In this document: in pieces, positions 10,837 through 21,937 of the stretch
Position numbering within the stretch: the stretch's first letter is position 1
How the letters are laid out: every line of letters starts with the position of its first letter
Assembly: GCF_964340395.1 (NCBI RefSeq)
Contig: NC_135557.1
Span: 21,118,225 to 21,182,224 of the forward strand
Length of the DNA: 64,000 nucleotides
From: Glandiceps talaboti
Taxonomy: Eukaryota > Hemichordata > Enteropneusta > Spengelidae
Direction: 5' to 3'
Program-made: the position numbers and the translations under genes
Notes under the pieces: generated by a model
Told to the model about the DNA's origin: nothing
Seen by the model: the letters and a program-made list of their open reading frames with translations, nothing else
The model's database searches: none

Positions 10837-13538
10837 TTATTTGCTTTCATTTTCATAAACCAATACCTGACGTCTAAATATCTCCTGTGCTTTTTTGAAA
10901 ATCTCGAGATCATAATACAAGGCTTTATTCACATCAGGATCAAATACCAACTCTTCACGTAAACTCTTTATGATATCTTCTCGTGTGATGTTTGTAACTT
11001 CCGGTTCCGCATTATAGCTATGCTGATTTGCAACAAGTCCTACACAGACATCATAGAAGGGTAGTTTATAAACATGCTGAAGCAATCTAAAGTTAGTTTC
11101 ATATTCACTGGTTAAGCCTATAACAGCAAACCACGACTCCAAATGATCCAGAACAAAGTCTAAAATAATTTCATTTTGCTCCTCAGACAATGTGTGACGT
11201 AGGATTAATTCATTCCTCCACCACGATGGTATGTCATCAGTAGGGGGATCGCCAGGATCCCTTAGAATGTCCACCTTTTCCCGGTATTTGGGAGTAAAAA
11301 ACTCTGGATTAGCAAGTAATTGTCTGAAGAAAAAACTGCCTTGGTGTACAGCCCACTCCCTTACGGAAAGGCTTCCTGCATGTCTAACACGGCATTGCAT
11401 AGGCCCTTTGCCTGGACGCGAATTTTTACACATGTTATGTGACGAAATGGCTCGTTCGTATGGATCCCTCAAAACAGTGAAATACGAACACGGGTTTCTG
11501 CTAAATTCACAAACACCAAAAGTAGAATCTCCATAGTAAATTCCTGTGAGATCCTGACCAATGCCACCATCAATCATCTTAGAATATACTTTCCCTGCAT
11601 TTGCATTAGCTATAGACACTGGATTTCGATTATAAGTAATGTTCATAATCGTACGAAGACAGTTTTTGGTTGTAGCTCCACCAGACTTTTGATTGTGCAC
11701 AAAAACAATGGTACCATCAGCATATACATCATCTGGTGGTTGTTTTGTGATTCCAGTTATATCATACGATCTTGTAAAGAAATTAGGGAGAGTATTTTCC
11801 TTGATCATCCATTGATAGTCGAAATTCCTTATGAGTTTGTCAGTGTCCCCTTTCGAACTGAACAACAATAAAATAACAGATAGAACATGACTAAGATGAA
11901 GGGTGTGAAAGCAATAAGGAATTTCTGGGTTTTTTAGAAGCTGACAGTTACAGTGTCATAAACCTTGACCTTTCATCTTCCTATATATTGTCAAATACGA
12001 ACATACCAAAAACAGGCAAAGGGACACAAATACATGTAGGTATCTTATGAATAGTTGTACACGTTATTAATCTTATAAATATTTGTACAACAGACTCTCT
12101 CTTTAAGACTAAAGGAAAATATCAAATTTCGGATAACTTAAAGTGCGTTTAAAATAGTTTTACGTCATTCTATATTAATAATAATAAACATACAATGTAC
12201 ATACAAAATTAATAGATAGCAAAAACATATTTATAAACACAAATTTTGAAGTAAATGATAACATTTATGTTTAAAAATACATTGGTTATAATTATAATTA
12301 AAACAGTTTTTTCAAATGCAAAATACTGCTTGAAAAACTATGTTTTAAAAGGTCAGTGTTCAATCTAAGATTTTTTGTAGTTGTGCTACCCAATCATTAC
12401 AGCGATATTATTCGGGTAAAGATTTCGGAAGTCTTGACCTAGAGAGGGTAAGGTATGTATGGTTAATTTGTGACTGATCGTAGTATGACAAGATCACGAC
12501 AACATTTGTTGCGTGCAATAGTGTCAATAACGCATGCAAACATATGTCTCGGATATAAAAAGCAAATTTACAATGCATTGTCGTAATGGCACAAACTGAG
12601 TTTATAAGCTTTCTACTCAGGTGAATACATAAAACCACATTCCAGTTTAATGTGGCTGTCGATGCACGAAGTGCATGTAGAGATATTTCGTTGACATTTT
12701 TATACGTATTCGACGTCAGTAATTCTGTCCAAATTACGTCACCGGGTTATATCTTAATACCAAGTTTGAGTTCAGTCATTTACAAGTGATGGTTAAATGT
12801 GCTTCAGTACGTAGGTACAATAATGCGAGTTTTTTTTTTAAATGCTGTAAAACATATGCTTAAAGACACATAAGCTCTGCTTGTGCTCCGTTAAACAACA
12901 GTTTGATTACTTTAAAAGTACACCATGGTTAGTTGATTGATTAAAAGTACACGTCATGTACTGGAACTTTTCGGTAATCAAAATATGAAATTGCAGTTTG
13001 GGATCTTCTGAACTGTGTATAATACATAGCTTGAACGTATATTGCTCATTAAGGTAAGTTATAATCATTAAAAGCCTTATACGTTTAAGTCTTCAATATC
13101 TTTAAAATGAATTATTGGGAGTTTTAGTATTACGATCCATTTTCATTGGCAAATATTAACAGCATTCTATTAATCTATGAAGATATATTCTGAATTCGTC
13201 TCCGCTTTAAACAAATCATATGATAGGTAACACATCTTATATGATTTGTGAATGTATCTTGAACTAAGTTTCTTCATTTAAAGTTTCTAAAATATGTCAT
13301 TAGTAATAACCAACACGTGACATCTTTTTGATATTTTGAAAAAAGAAAATAACAATAAAATAATTTGTTTTATCTTTGATATTTCTTTAAAAGTACATAA
13401 ATACACATACCTCTTTGGTTTTGATTCTACAAGAGTGTGATCGTGTCGTAGTGCATCCTGATAGATATACAAAGTAAATACCAATAGAACTACTAACAGA
13501 ATCACGACAGAAATTTGTGAATGTCTGTTGGCGATCAT
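10837..13538 (-). CDS. Golgi-type membrane sulfotransferase, copy 2 (two exons)
   Basis: Paralogue of the gene at 6694-8761. Coding exons are 13411-13538 (ATG at 13538) and 10837-11857; the splice is in the same phase at the same place, giving 382 residues. Exon 1 begins MIANR as in copy 1 and has a hydrophobic signal anchor, then a slightly longer stem. Exon 2 has the PAPS loop HNQKSGGATT (about 97-106), RDPYERAISS and a conserved C-terminus (REDIIKSLREEL, YDLEIFKKAQEIFRRQVLVY). Most differences from copy 1 lie in the stem and in a stretch after the 3'-phosphate motif, so substrate choice could differ. The two genes are a tandem duplication. The intron (11858-13410) is AT-rich with nothing else recognised. 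The last exon is nearly the same length in both copies (1021 bases). Confidence 0.88.
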
Positions 13539-14017
13539 TGTGGACGTATTGCTGCAAACTCCACAGCCTGGTAAATGTCAGGATGGGGTACGTACAGTGG
13601 GTGTCATTTGAATGTGTTCCTAAATAAATGTCCTCCTGAATTCACTACGTAATATGTCTTGTCACGTAATAGCAGATGACATGTTGTTTCATTAAAATGA
13701 ATGATAACATGTATCATCAATCAAATTAAAATGAAAGGGGTGGTGACACTTAACAATTTATCATTTTGTTATCCCCTTTAAATTATGTTTTGGTTTTGGC
13801 ATCCGCCATCACCATCAGCCAATGTTTCATAAATTAGTTTCAGACGGCATATTTGTATTATTTCCAAACACTATTCTTCATTTAGGTGAAAAATATTCCT
13901 AACCTAAGTTTTTTTTTCAATACTTCTCAAGTGCCTCGTACTGTGAAGGTCCCTTAGGTCACTCATATTTTCCTTGGTGGAACGAAGAAAATATTGGAGA
14001 ATAATATACTATAACTC

Positions 14018-14019
<2 letters not shown>
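13539..14019. other. Upstream region of sulfotransferase copy 2, nothing recognised
   Basis: This should contain the promoter and 5' leader of the sulfotransferase at 13538. I see AT-rich unique sequence with no clear core promoter or repeat. Confidence 0.4.

Positions 14020-14083
<64 letters not shown>
14020..14083. repeat. (AC)n microsatellite
   Basis: Uninterrupted AC dinucleotide tract of about 32 units; the open frames across it on both strands are artefacts. Confidence 0.98.
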
Positions 14084-14084
<1 letters not shown>

Positions 14085-14324
14085 TGGTATTCCAACAAAC
14101 AGAGACGATGTAACAACCAGAACACTGTCCAAGCAAGACAGGGACAGTTCGGGTAGAAATCTGGAGATAGGAGGAATTCAAACCATTTGACTGTCAGTGT
14201 CTATAACTATTTGTAGTTTTAAAGGTATAAATATTTTACATGTCGGTGTTGCCAACTGAGATGCGTTCACTGGTAGCATTATAGACCCCCCCCCCCCTCC
14301 TCCACTTACTCATAACAGTGTAAA

Positions 14325-14712
14325 GTAGCAATAAAAATCAGGTTTGTTTGCGATAACATGAGTTCAGAAAATAGAGTAGGTAGGTCGGGTTTTATTCTAT
14401 TTTATTTTATTCGTAACAGTTGAAACAGTACAAAAAAAGAAAAGACAATTATATGTGATTCAGAAGTAGAAAAACACAATAATAATTTATGCAGCCTGTG
14501 CTGTTATAGGCTGCAAAAATATCGTTTCTCTCTGTAATGTGATTTTTGAAAATTAACCAAAGAGACTTTGGCAAGAAAATGTACAGTGACTTGAAATGGA
14601 AGTAAATTGTTCTAATTTTACCGTTTAGCATATAATAAATATTAAAGGTCGGCAGTTCAAACTAGGGTCGGTCTGGTAACGTTATCGGAAACACACTATT
14701 TTTGTATTTGGC
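14325..14712. mobile_element. MITE-like element, family B, second copy
   Basis: The left end (AATAAAAATCAGGTTTG, then GCGATAACATGA) is an imperfect inverted match of the right end (GTTATCGGAAACACAC, then TATTTTTGTATT). Internal sequence GTAGGTAGGTCGGG followed by an ATTTTATTTTATT run, and the block GGTCGGCAG, match the reverse complement of the insertion at 6303-6693. It has no coding capacity. Boundaries are approximate. Confidence 0.6.
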
Positions 14713-15089
14713 TTTATCCACCATCATAGTACATACAAGTAGTTGCACTCCCTATGGCATATATATATATGCGACTTTTCACTTTAGCACGTAGCTATCG
14801 TGTGTCGGTAATACCTCTTCTCAATTACTGAACAAGCCTTTTTGATACCCTCGTTTAAGTAGAATTGAGAACCATCAATTAGTACATTGTGGGGAACAGC
14901 AGGCACGTGCCTGTCATAGTTCCGTGATCACTCTACAAATAAAGGGATAATCTGCTCGCGCTGATGGTTAAAATATGTTATTAACACTATCCGGATTTGA
15001 CGACAGTGTCCCATATGTTGATCCTGTATGTCAACAATGTCTGCATTTATTACGATCATAGACGTTGGCTCTCTCCAACGTCTGTGGTA

Positions 15090-15450
15090 TGATTACAACC
15101 CATAACACCAAAGTAAAGCGTTTTCTGTGTGTACCACAATCGTTAATAGCATCCATACAAGTGTAAAAGTATCTGCTCATTTGCTAATTGACCACCACAT
15201 TACAAAGGCCACATGCTAGGCTTGTAAGTAAAACAATTGAACCAGTATACTTTTACATTTGATATGAATGCTATAAACGAATGTAGCACATAGAGAAAGT
15301 GCTTTACTTAAGTGTTACTAATGGACATGCTCTAAACGAGTGTAGCACATATATAGAGAAAGTGCTTTACTTTTATATAAGTGTTACTAATGTGAATGTT
15401 ATAAATGAGTGTAGCACATAGAGAAATTGCTTTACGTCAGTGTTACCATG
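15090..15450. repeat. Dispersed palindromic repeat plus three tandem copies of its end
   Basis: CAAGTGTAAAAGTAT near 15169 and ATACTTTTACATTTG near 15248 form an inverted pair around a GGCCACATG(C)TAGGCTTGTAA core. The same arrangement recurs at 55530-55720. After the right arm, a unit of about 65-75 bp (GAGTGTAGCACATAGAGAAA...GCTTTAC...AGTGTTAC) is present three times with small indels. Confidence 0.7.
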
Positions 15451-15915
15451 GTTACTCGTAATTAATTAATTAATTGTATGAAATAAGTCCTATGCTCTAT
15501 ATTTACTCCGTATTTAAAGTGAGTCTCACACATTGTATTGCGTGGCAATCAACGGTGGACAGACATACTACATGTATTTACATGCAATTGATTACAGCAG
15601 TAAAGTTACTAATCCAGCTAGCAGACGGAGTAAATCGGAACTCGATTCTGACATTGTCCCTCTAGGAACACATCACTATCGCTGCCCGTACCTGGGGGTG
15701 GGGTGGGGGTACTCATGTAAATGTATACAATACATGCCACCCAAATGGGTCACTTTTTCACGAAAATCTCCCGCTATGGGTTAACTCTTCATCTGAAAAT
15801 TCACAAATCATGTGTCTGTAACTTAGGCAACAATCTCGTGCTTTAGAAAAATCGTCACAGCATCAGAAAAAATGTGACTACCGGAAGATATTCCTCTGGA
15901 AATCCCATACATATA
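15450..15915. other. Intergenic, nothing recognised
   Basis: Unique-looking sequence. The open frames at 15474-15665 and 15533-15784 lack family resemblance and overlap each other in different frames. Confidence 0.4.
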
Positions 15916-15916
15916 A

Positions 15917-16003
15917 ATAAGCCCACCCACTCTCTACACGACTCTAAATAGTAGAAAGACTCTACAGAGTTGATAAAGAGCGTGGGAGGGGCTTATTTCG
16001 TAG
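15917..16003. repeat. Hairpin-forming inverted repeat
   Basis: AAATAAGCCCACCCACTCTCT and its near-perfect complement AGAGCGTGGGAGGGGCTTATTT flank about 40 bases that themselves hold ACTCT/AGAGT. It could be a tiny inverted-repeat transposon or a structured transcript segment. No neighbouring feature explains it. Confidence 0.65.
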
Positions 16004-16644
16004 TTCATAATGATTGGCTATTAATATTGTGACGTATACATCGACAAGACAGTCCCTTTTATTAGTAAGACTTTATTACAGATACACTCCAATATACAAA
16101 AACACACAGACATAGTACAACAATATACATACATTAAAGTTGACATAATTGACATTTCAAAAATACATTAAATTCCTATATAACGATTGAAACGTTCTTG
16201 TGGTTACGAACCATGCAATTTGAATAGACCCCTATTGTATGGAGGTACATTGTATCTGCTCCCTCCAAGGTAAACTACTGTATCCTCTGTTATTTTCCAT
16301 CGATTTTTATTAATTTAATTTTTTTTGCCTTGAATTTTCCTGTTTCACGCATGTCTTCACCAACGCCCGTGGCCAATGTGTGATGGGCGTGAGAGGGAAA
16401 ATTATTGCACAAGTTCGATGCGCGCGCTCTTCATTGCATTGTTTCAAATTGTAAGCGATACTGGTATATGTTAAAAGTAATTTTTATATTACATCTACAA
16501 ACTGTATTGACTCAACACCATGTTTCGTTTACTTTATTTATATAATTATCCTAGTATGGCATTGTTATGTAATTCCAATTTATGGAATGCCTTCAGAAAT
16601 ACTTCATTTATTGGCCTTAACTTAACGTTTCTTTATCAATACCC

Positions 16645-17163
16645 TTATTCAGAGTAATTTTCTCGCTTGTTTCTCTCGGCAATTCGTTCTCGTACAGTTG
16701 GAGATAAGACCTTCTTGTCAATGTTTTCTCTGTATGTAGCATATTTGCTAGACCGTGCACCTCGACGACTGGATGTTTGAATGGACGCATCAGATTTCGT
16801 CACGTTATTACTTTCGTTGGTAGCAGTTTGACCTGCGTCATCTTCTTCAATACAGCCATGATCAATACGTTTATTTTTGATAAATTTCATTACCGATACA
16901 GCAACCATGCTGTCCGGAAGAGAGTAAACATTTCCTCGTTTTGGAAGACACGATGTGTTATCAGTACTACACTCCGGACATTCAAGTTTAGAATTGTCAG
17001 ACAAACTACGTGCCAAGCATCTGACACAGGCAGTGTGACCACACTTTGGTAAAATCTTAGGATCCACAAAACTGTCCTTACAGATCGCACATTTTAGGAC
17101 TTCCTTGTCAAGTTCATGGCAAGTAGTTGCAATGATGAATGACTTTGATTCATACAGACCCAT
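16645..17163 (-). CDS. RING-finger protein with N-myristoylation consensus (RING gene 1)
   Basis: Probable E3 ubiquitin ligase of 172 residues. The C3HC4 RING spans about residues 25-65 (CAIC, LPKCGHTACVRCL, CPEC). It is followed by TDNTSCLPK and a short helical stretch like the post-RING segment of TRIM proteins; no B-box, coiled coil or NHL domain follows. The C-terminal third is polar and low in hydrophobics. The start at 17163 is chosen because a splice acceptor (TTTTTCCAG) ends at 17174, ten bases upstream, and because the paralogue at 20415 begins at the same place (MG....S...IA.TC..LDKEVLKC). The N-terminus MGLYESK fits the MGxxxS(K/R) myristoylation rule. An AATAAA lies 33 bases past the stop. 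A GTGAGT donor near 17979 may end a noncoding first exon. Confidence 0.85.
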   Translation of the reverse strand: MGLYESKSFIIATTCHELDKEVLKCAICKDSFVDPKILPKCGHTACVRCLARSLSDNSKLECPECSTDNTSCLPKRGNVYSLPDSMVAVSVMKFIKNKRIDHGCIEEDDAGQTATNESNNVTKSDASIQTSSRRGARSSKYATYRENIDKKVLSPTVRERIAERNKRENYSE

Positions 17164-17252
17164 CGTTAAATATCTGGAAAAATACAAAGAAACAAAACAT
17201 TGGATATTCTATATATCGAATGGGCAGACTGCCGACAATAACTAAAATATAT

Positions 17253-17500
17253 ATTGACAGACAGACAGACAGACAGACATACATACATACATACATACAT
17301 ACATACATACATACATACATACATACATACATACATGCATACATGCATGCATGCACGCACGCACGCACGCACGCACGCGCGCGCGCACACACACACACAC
17401 ACACATACATACATACATACATACATGCATGCATACATACATCCATCCATCCATCCATCCATCCATCCATCCATCCATCCACACACACACACACAACCAC
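17253..17500. repeat. Compound microsatellite (ACAG/ACAT/GCAC/AC/CATC)n
   Basis: Successive blocks of ACAG, ACAT, GCAC, AC, ACAT and CATC tetranucleotide or dinucleotide repeats. It lies in the 5' leader intron or upstream flank of RING gene 1. Many overlapping artefactual open frames arise here. Confidence 0.97.
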
Positions 17501-18534
17501 ATATATAGGTCTATGATTTTTGACAGTAGTCATACTAGTATCGGTATATACACCCTCCTACCCAGTGAACACCTATTGTTTCCCAAGTGAAAGTATACAT
17601 ACACTATATGTACTGTAATAAGCAATTATATAAGAACATTCTGTCAGGTTGTGTTAATCGATTCACCTAATCGTCTGTGTGTTAAGTGCTATTATAGAGA
17701 AAGTGAACAGTTTGTTGACACATGCTGGACGACCCGAATAACTTGTGACCTTAATAAGTGACCAATTGCCTGTTGTTATCGTAGAAACGGTCAAATACTA
17801 CAGTTAGTGGGTGCGCTTTTCTATTGGGGAAACAGAACAGGGGCACCGGCAGAGGGATTCGTCAAAATGTGAAAGTAGAATATATTCGTTGACGTTATTA
17901 GCTAGTCATAACGTTTAAGTACGTGAAACCGAAGTATACTAGTGTTAAACGAAAGGCAAGCCAAGATATAATAACTCACCAACCTACTGTCTCCTCGGGT
18001 CACACCGCTGACAGCGAAATGCTAGATATAATAAGTACACGAAACCTGTAAAAGTGAACGGCTCAACTTGTCAGTATCATGCTAGTTGTTTGGAAAAACC
18101 CAGATATTTTTAGACTTTCTATTGTATATCTCTTAAATAACCATGACGTTATTGTCCTTCAACAATGACTTTATTCATAAGAACACAATACTGGGTGTAG
18201 GTGCGCATGTCAAGAGTTTTAGAGTTCGTGACCTCAATTTTAACAGTTCACAAAAATGGACGTTGCGCTGGATCATGGAGAGTGGCTCAACCAGCTGACG
18301 TGTCAATGGGGATCTAACGTTAATCAACATGATTGACTCATTTATAATATATCCCATAATTTTAGGAATCTGTTTTCGACATTTGCCTTCTCACATACCT
18401 TCGGCTGTTCATCATATATATACACTAACTAAAAAACAGTGATTAGGAAGTTGACCTTTTAAGAATGTTCAAGTCGTAGTATACTTTACCTGTAACGTTG
18501 AATATCTTCAGTATGGGTATTGCTGACATTCGCG

Positions 18535-18574
<40 letters not shown>

Positions 18575-19809
18575 GACGTCAGAATGTAACTAGTGTTCTT
18601 TCTAGAGACCCTAGTTCTGGCGCCAGCGCAATGTCCGTTTTTTTGTCTTTGGCGACACCAGCGGCCAGTGTTTACGTTGTTGACGCATAGACTCTATTTG
18701 TACTAAGGTTATCTTTAAATAGTAGTGCGCCCCCAACCGACAGGATTTGGATAGAAAAGAAAAGAGGGATGTCACGGTGATGAAAGGTTTGACATACAAT
18801 TCATTTTTCAGTAAGAAACAAACCTGGCAACCAAAAATTTTAATGTCATATCACATTTAATAAAAAGTAACATTATGAGGCGAGAAATATTTCAATAGAA
18901 CTGTAACACTTTTTTCTCTTGCTACAATCGGTATGGCGAACATCAAGGAAATCTTATCAATATAGTATTATGTTGAAATAATCTATATAGCAGGTATATT
19001 GATAGTCCATCAGGTATGCCGTGACGGGGCGCCCTCACCGCATATTGGGTTAGGCACAAGCTTTAAGCTACAGATATAGCAAAATGTACATTAAAGTTCA
19101 TTTGTTAAAGAAAAAAAAGAAATTATGCTTATAATTCTTCACGTTATTAACAAATTACAGGGGTGTGTGTCCTATTTTCATAATTCTTCACGTTAATTGA
19201 CAAATTACAGGGGTGCATGTCCTATTTTCAACATTTGTCACACGACCCAATATTGTTCGAGGAACATAATAAATATATTCTGTAAAAATGAAATCATTTT
19301 CTAACAAATTCTCACCCCTTTTAATATCACATATCGTCCTTGCTCAAAGCATTTTCTCAAAGTCACAATTATTCCAAAAATTATCCTCACACACAAACTA
19401 CGAAAGAAACTATACGACGACAACGTGTATTCTTGTCAGAGAGTGGTTAATACAACTGCTGTCGGCGTTCAAGCTCTTGTCTATGTTTGCTTAAATTTTC
19501 CACCACGCTGTAAGTAAGAAGAGCGTGGTCTCGTTTGGCACTATCAACTAATGCAAGTATTCCCTAAACACTACGGTTTCCTACTCCCCTAAACACTGCG
19601 GTTTCCTACTCCCCTAAGACTGATCTCATAAGGGACGGCCCTCACTGGACTTCCTGGAAGACAACCTTATATGCTGGAAGAACTATCCAGTGTAAATAAA
19701 AGATTATTATTATTTTTAATTATGTTAACCTTTTCACATGATACCACAAATTACATATTAATATTGATATCAACGTGTGTACATAACAGGTCTATCGCCC
19801 AGGCTTTCA
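17500..19809. other. Intergenic, mostly unique sequence
   Basis: Contains a (TTG)n run at about 18535-18576 and a two-copy tandem repeat of about 54 bp at roughly 19131-19232 (AATTCTTCACGTTA...ACAGGGGTG). A doubled CACTRCGGTTTCCTACTCCC unit is near 19569-19612. No gene is recognised. Confidence 0.5.
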
Positions 19810-20415
19810 TTACTTTCCATTTTGGGATTTCTCGAGTTTCTCTTTCCTTCGCCTTTCTATTATGGCTCGCGTTGGAGGAGAGAATGTATCGAGATCTAGA
19901 CGGTCCAGGTATCCACGTCTGGGAGCGTCATTTCCTTGCTTGCCTGCTCTAAGGACAGTCGGAGCTGCAGCAGCCGCTTGTGGTTGTTCTGGTTGAGCCT
20001 CGCCTCCATGTTTTGCTTGTATACGTTTGACAAATGGTGTCAGTGACTCGGCAACTCTGTTGTCAGGCAACGCACCAACATTCCATCCATATTTTGCTCG
20101 TCTACGTTTGACAAATGATATCAGTGACACAGCAACTTTGTTTTCAGGCAACGCATCAACATTCCCACTTTTTGGAAGACAAGATGAATTGTCTTCATTG
20201 CATTCAGGACACAACAGTTCCCATGGGTGCAATTTCAATGCTTTACTTTTAGAAACGCATTTCTCAAGACAACGTGCGCAAGCTGTGTGACCACATTTAG
20301 GTAAGATCGTTGGCTCTGTAAAACGTTTAGCACAGACTGGACATTTTAGTACTTCTTTATCCAGTCTTTCACACGTGGCTGCAATCAATCGCGATCTTGA
20401 CACACGAATACCCAT
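19810..20415 (-). CDS. RING-finger protein with N-myristoylation consensus (RING gene 2)
   Basis: Probable E3 ubiquitin ligase of 201 residues, paralogue of RING gene 1. The RING spans about residues 25-72 (CPVC, LPKCGHTACARCL, CPEC) with a loop before the last cysteine pair seven residues longer than in gene 1. Residues about 85-110 (GNVDALPENKVAVSL...KRRRAKYG) are repeated at 112-137 (NVGALPDNRVAESL...KRIQAKHG), a clear internal duplication also visible in the DNA. The C-terminal part is Ala/Pro then Lys/Arg rich. The start at 20415 follows a splice acceptor (TATTTCAG) ending at 20432, sixteen bases upstream. MGIRVSR fits the MGxxxS(K/R) myristoylation rule. A likely noncoding first exon ends at 21394 with donor GTAAGT. 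Confidence 0.85.
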   Translation of the reverse strand: MGIRVSRSRLIAATCERLDKEVLKCPVCAKRFTEPTILPKCGHTACARCLEKCVSKSKALKLHPWELLCPECNEDNSSCLPKSGNVDALPENKVAVSLISFVKRRRAKYGWNVGALPDNRVAESLTPFVKRIQAKHGGEAQPEQPQAAAAAPTVLRAGKQGNDAPRRGYLDRLDLDTFSPPTRAIIERRRKEKLEKSQNGK

Positions 20416-21393
20416 GATGTATACGTAGGCCCTGAAATAGATCCAAAGTAGTGCTTGATTTACGAAATGTAAAAAGTGAAGTAAATTTACACCTACCTAC
20501 GTAAGCTTTCGATCCATAATGTTACATATCTACCCGTCAAGAACCTAAGATTGCTATTAATTCTATATTTCTCATTGTAACACCTTAAAATGATCAGTTG
20601 TGGCATTTTTAAAAAACGTTTTGAAAAAAGTAAGTATGTGTACATATTGGTAATACTCTCATTTTGTAATGCTACTTTTAAAAAATGACAAGGTCAGAAG
20701 GAAACTTTAAAAAATTGAATTTGCATATATTGAGGATAACCTTTTCACTCCTCTGGTTACTCAACACCTCCAGCAAATTTGGATCATTCAGATCCTGTTA
20801 GATACCGCAGAAGGATAAGTGATTTATTCGAAACATGTCTGTTTCTCAATCAAAAGTGGAAGGAGAGAACTCACTAAATTTGGTAGGATATATCCTGGAT
20901 TTGATAGGATATTCCCTAGTCTGTTCTAGTTAGTCACCTTGTCGCTCACCATGATTTTTTTCTTCTTCCACATACATGTTTCTGATATAGTTCTACACTT
21001 ATTTGACATAACTTCGAATAACGTGATATGAAAACAAAGTGACGTTCCTTAGAGTGTCTGTCAATCAAGTACAAAGTACTGGGAAATGGTGTGCGGTTCA
21101 TAGCCGTCAGTTATACATAGATAATTTGTCCATCTGATGTACTATAGGACAACGCCAGACTGGCAACAGACACCCGATGAGTTTCCCGGTATGGTATTAT
21201 CCTAATGGTACACAAAACATGTTTAATTTGCTTACACAGAATATTCTCAGCAACCGTCAGGCGAGGGAGTTTACACAGTCATGGAAATCAAGACCCTGAC
21301 ACACCTAGCAGTAAAGTCATAAACACAAAACAAACATATTTCATGTGAAATGTTGCCTTTTATAACTTTGAAAAAGTATAAAAAGCTACTTAC

Positions 21394-21480
21394 CTTCAAC
21401 TCGGCTGGTGCAAGAAGTTCAAAGTCGGCCTACTTGTCAAGTTCTTATTGAGATAGATAATATGCCTCAGACTTAAAAGA
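21394..21480 (-). other. Candidate noncoding first exon of RING gene 2
   Basis: On the - strand the sequence ends GCCGAGTTGAAG and is followed by GTAAGTAGC, a strong donor, about 960 bases upstream of the acceptor at 20432. The 5' boundary is not visible, and 21480 is only a guess. It lies about 550 bp from the 42-bp satellite. Confidence 0.35.
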
Positions 21481-21937
21481 CTGCAGACACGGAAGTATGT
21501 TTATCAATTATATTTATTACATGACATTCTTGTTTGTGTACAATAAAATATTACAAGGGTTATTTACACAACGCAAGACTTGGCACAGTATTTGCCTGAC
21601 GATTAAAAATATGGCTTGTCATTTGTATTAAGAGCTTGACTGGTCCATGGGCTTTGACTAGTGACTATGGAACTATTTCCATGGCCGAAACTAGAATTTC
21701 TTTATTGCTGCTTTCAAAGATATAATTATATATTATGATTTACGACATTTAATGAAAGTAAAATCAGAAAGGATGGTGATTAAAGTATGGTAAATGTACA
21801 AGGATATCAATGAAAACTAGTAAATAAAAAAAGTATTTTTTTACAAGCGCTCTACACTTAACCAGGGAAAGTTTTATGAAGGGAAAGTTTCTTTAACATT
21901 TTATGTTGCCATGTGTGTGTGTATGTGTGTGTGTGCG

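Noticed and set aside
17139-17590. Several Cys/Val/Met or His/Thr-rich open frames
   Set aside because: Products of the ACAT/ACAG/CATC microsatellite; similar artefacts occur at 36110-36390 and 49194-49519.
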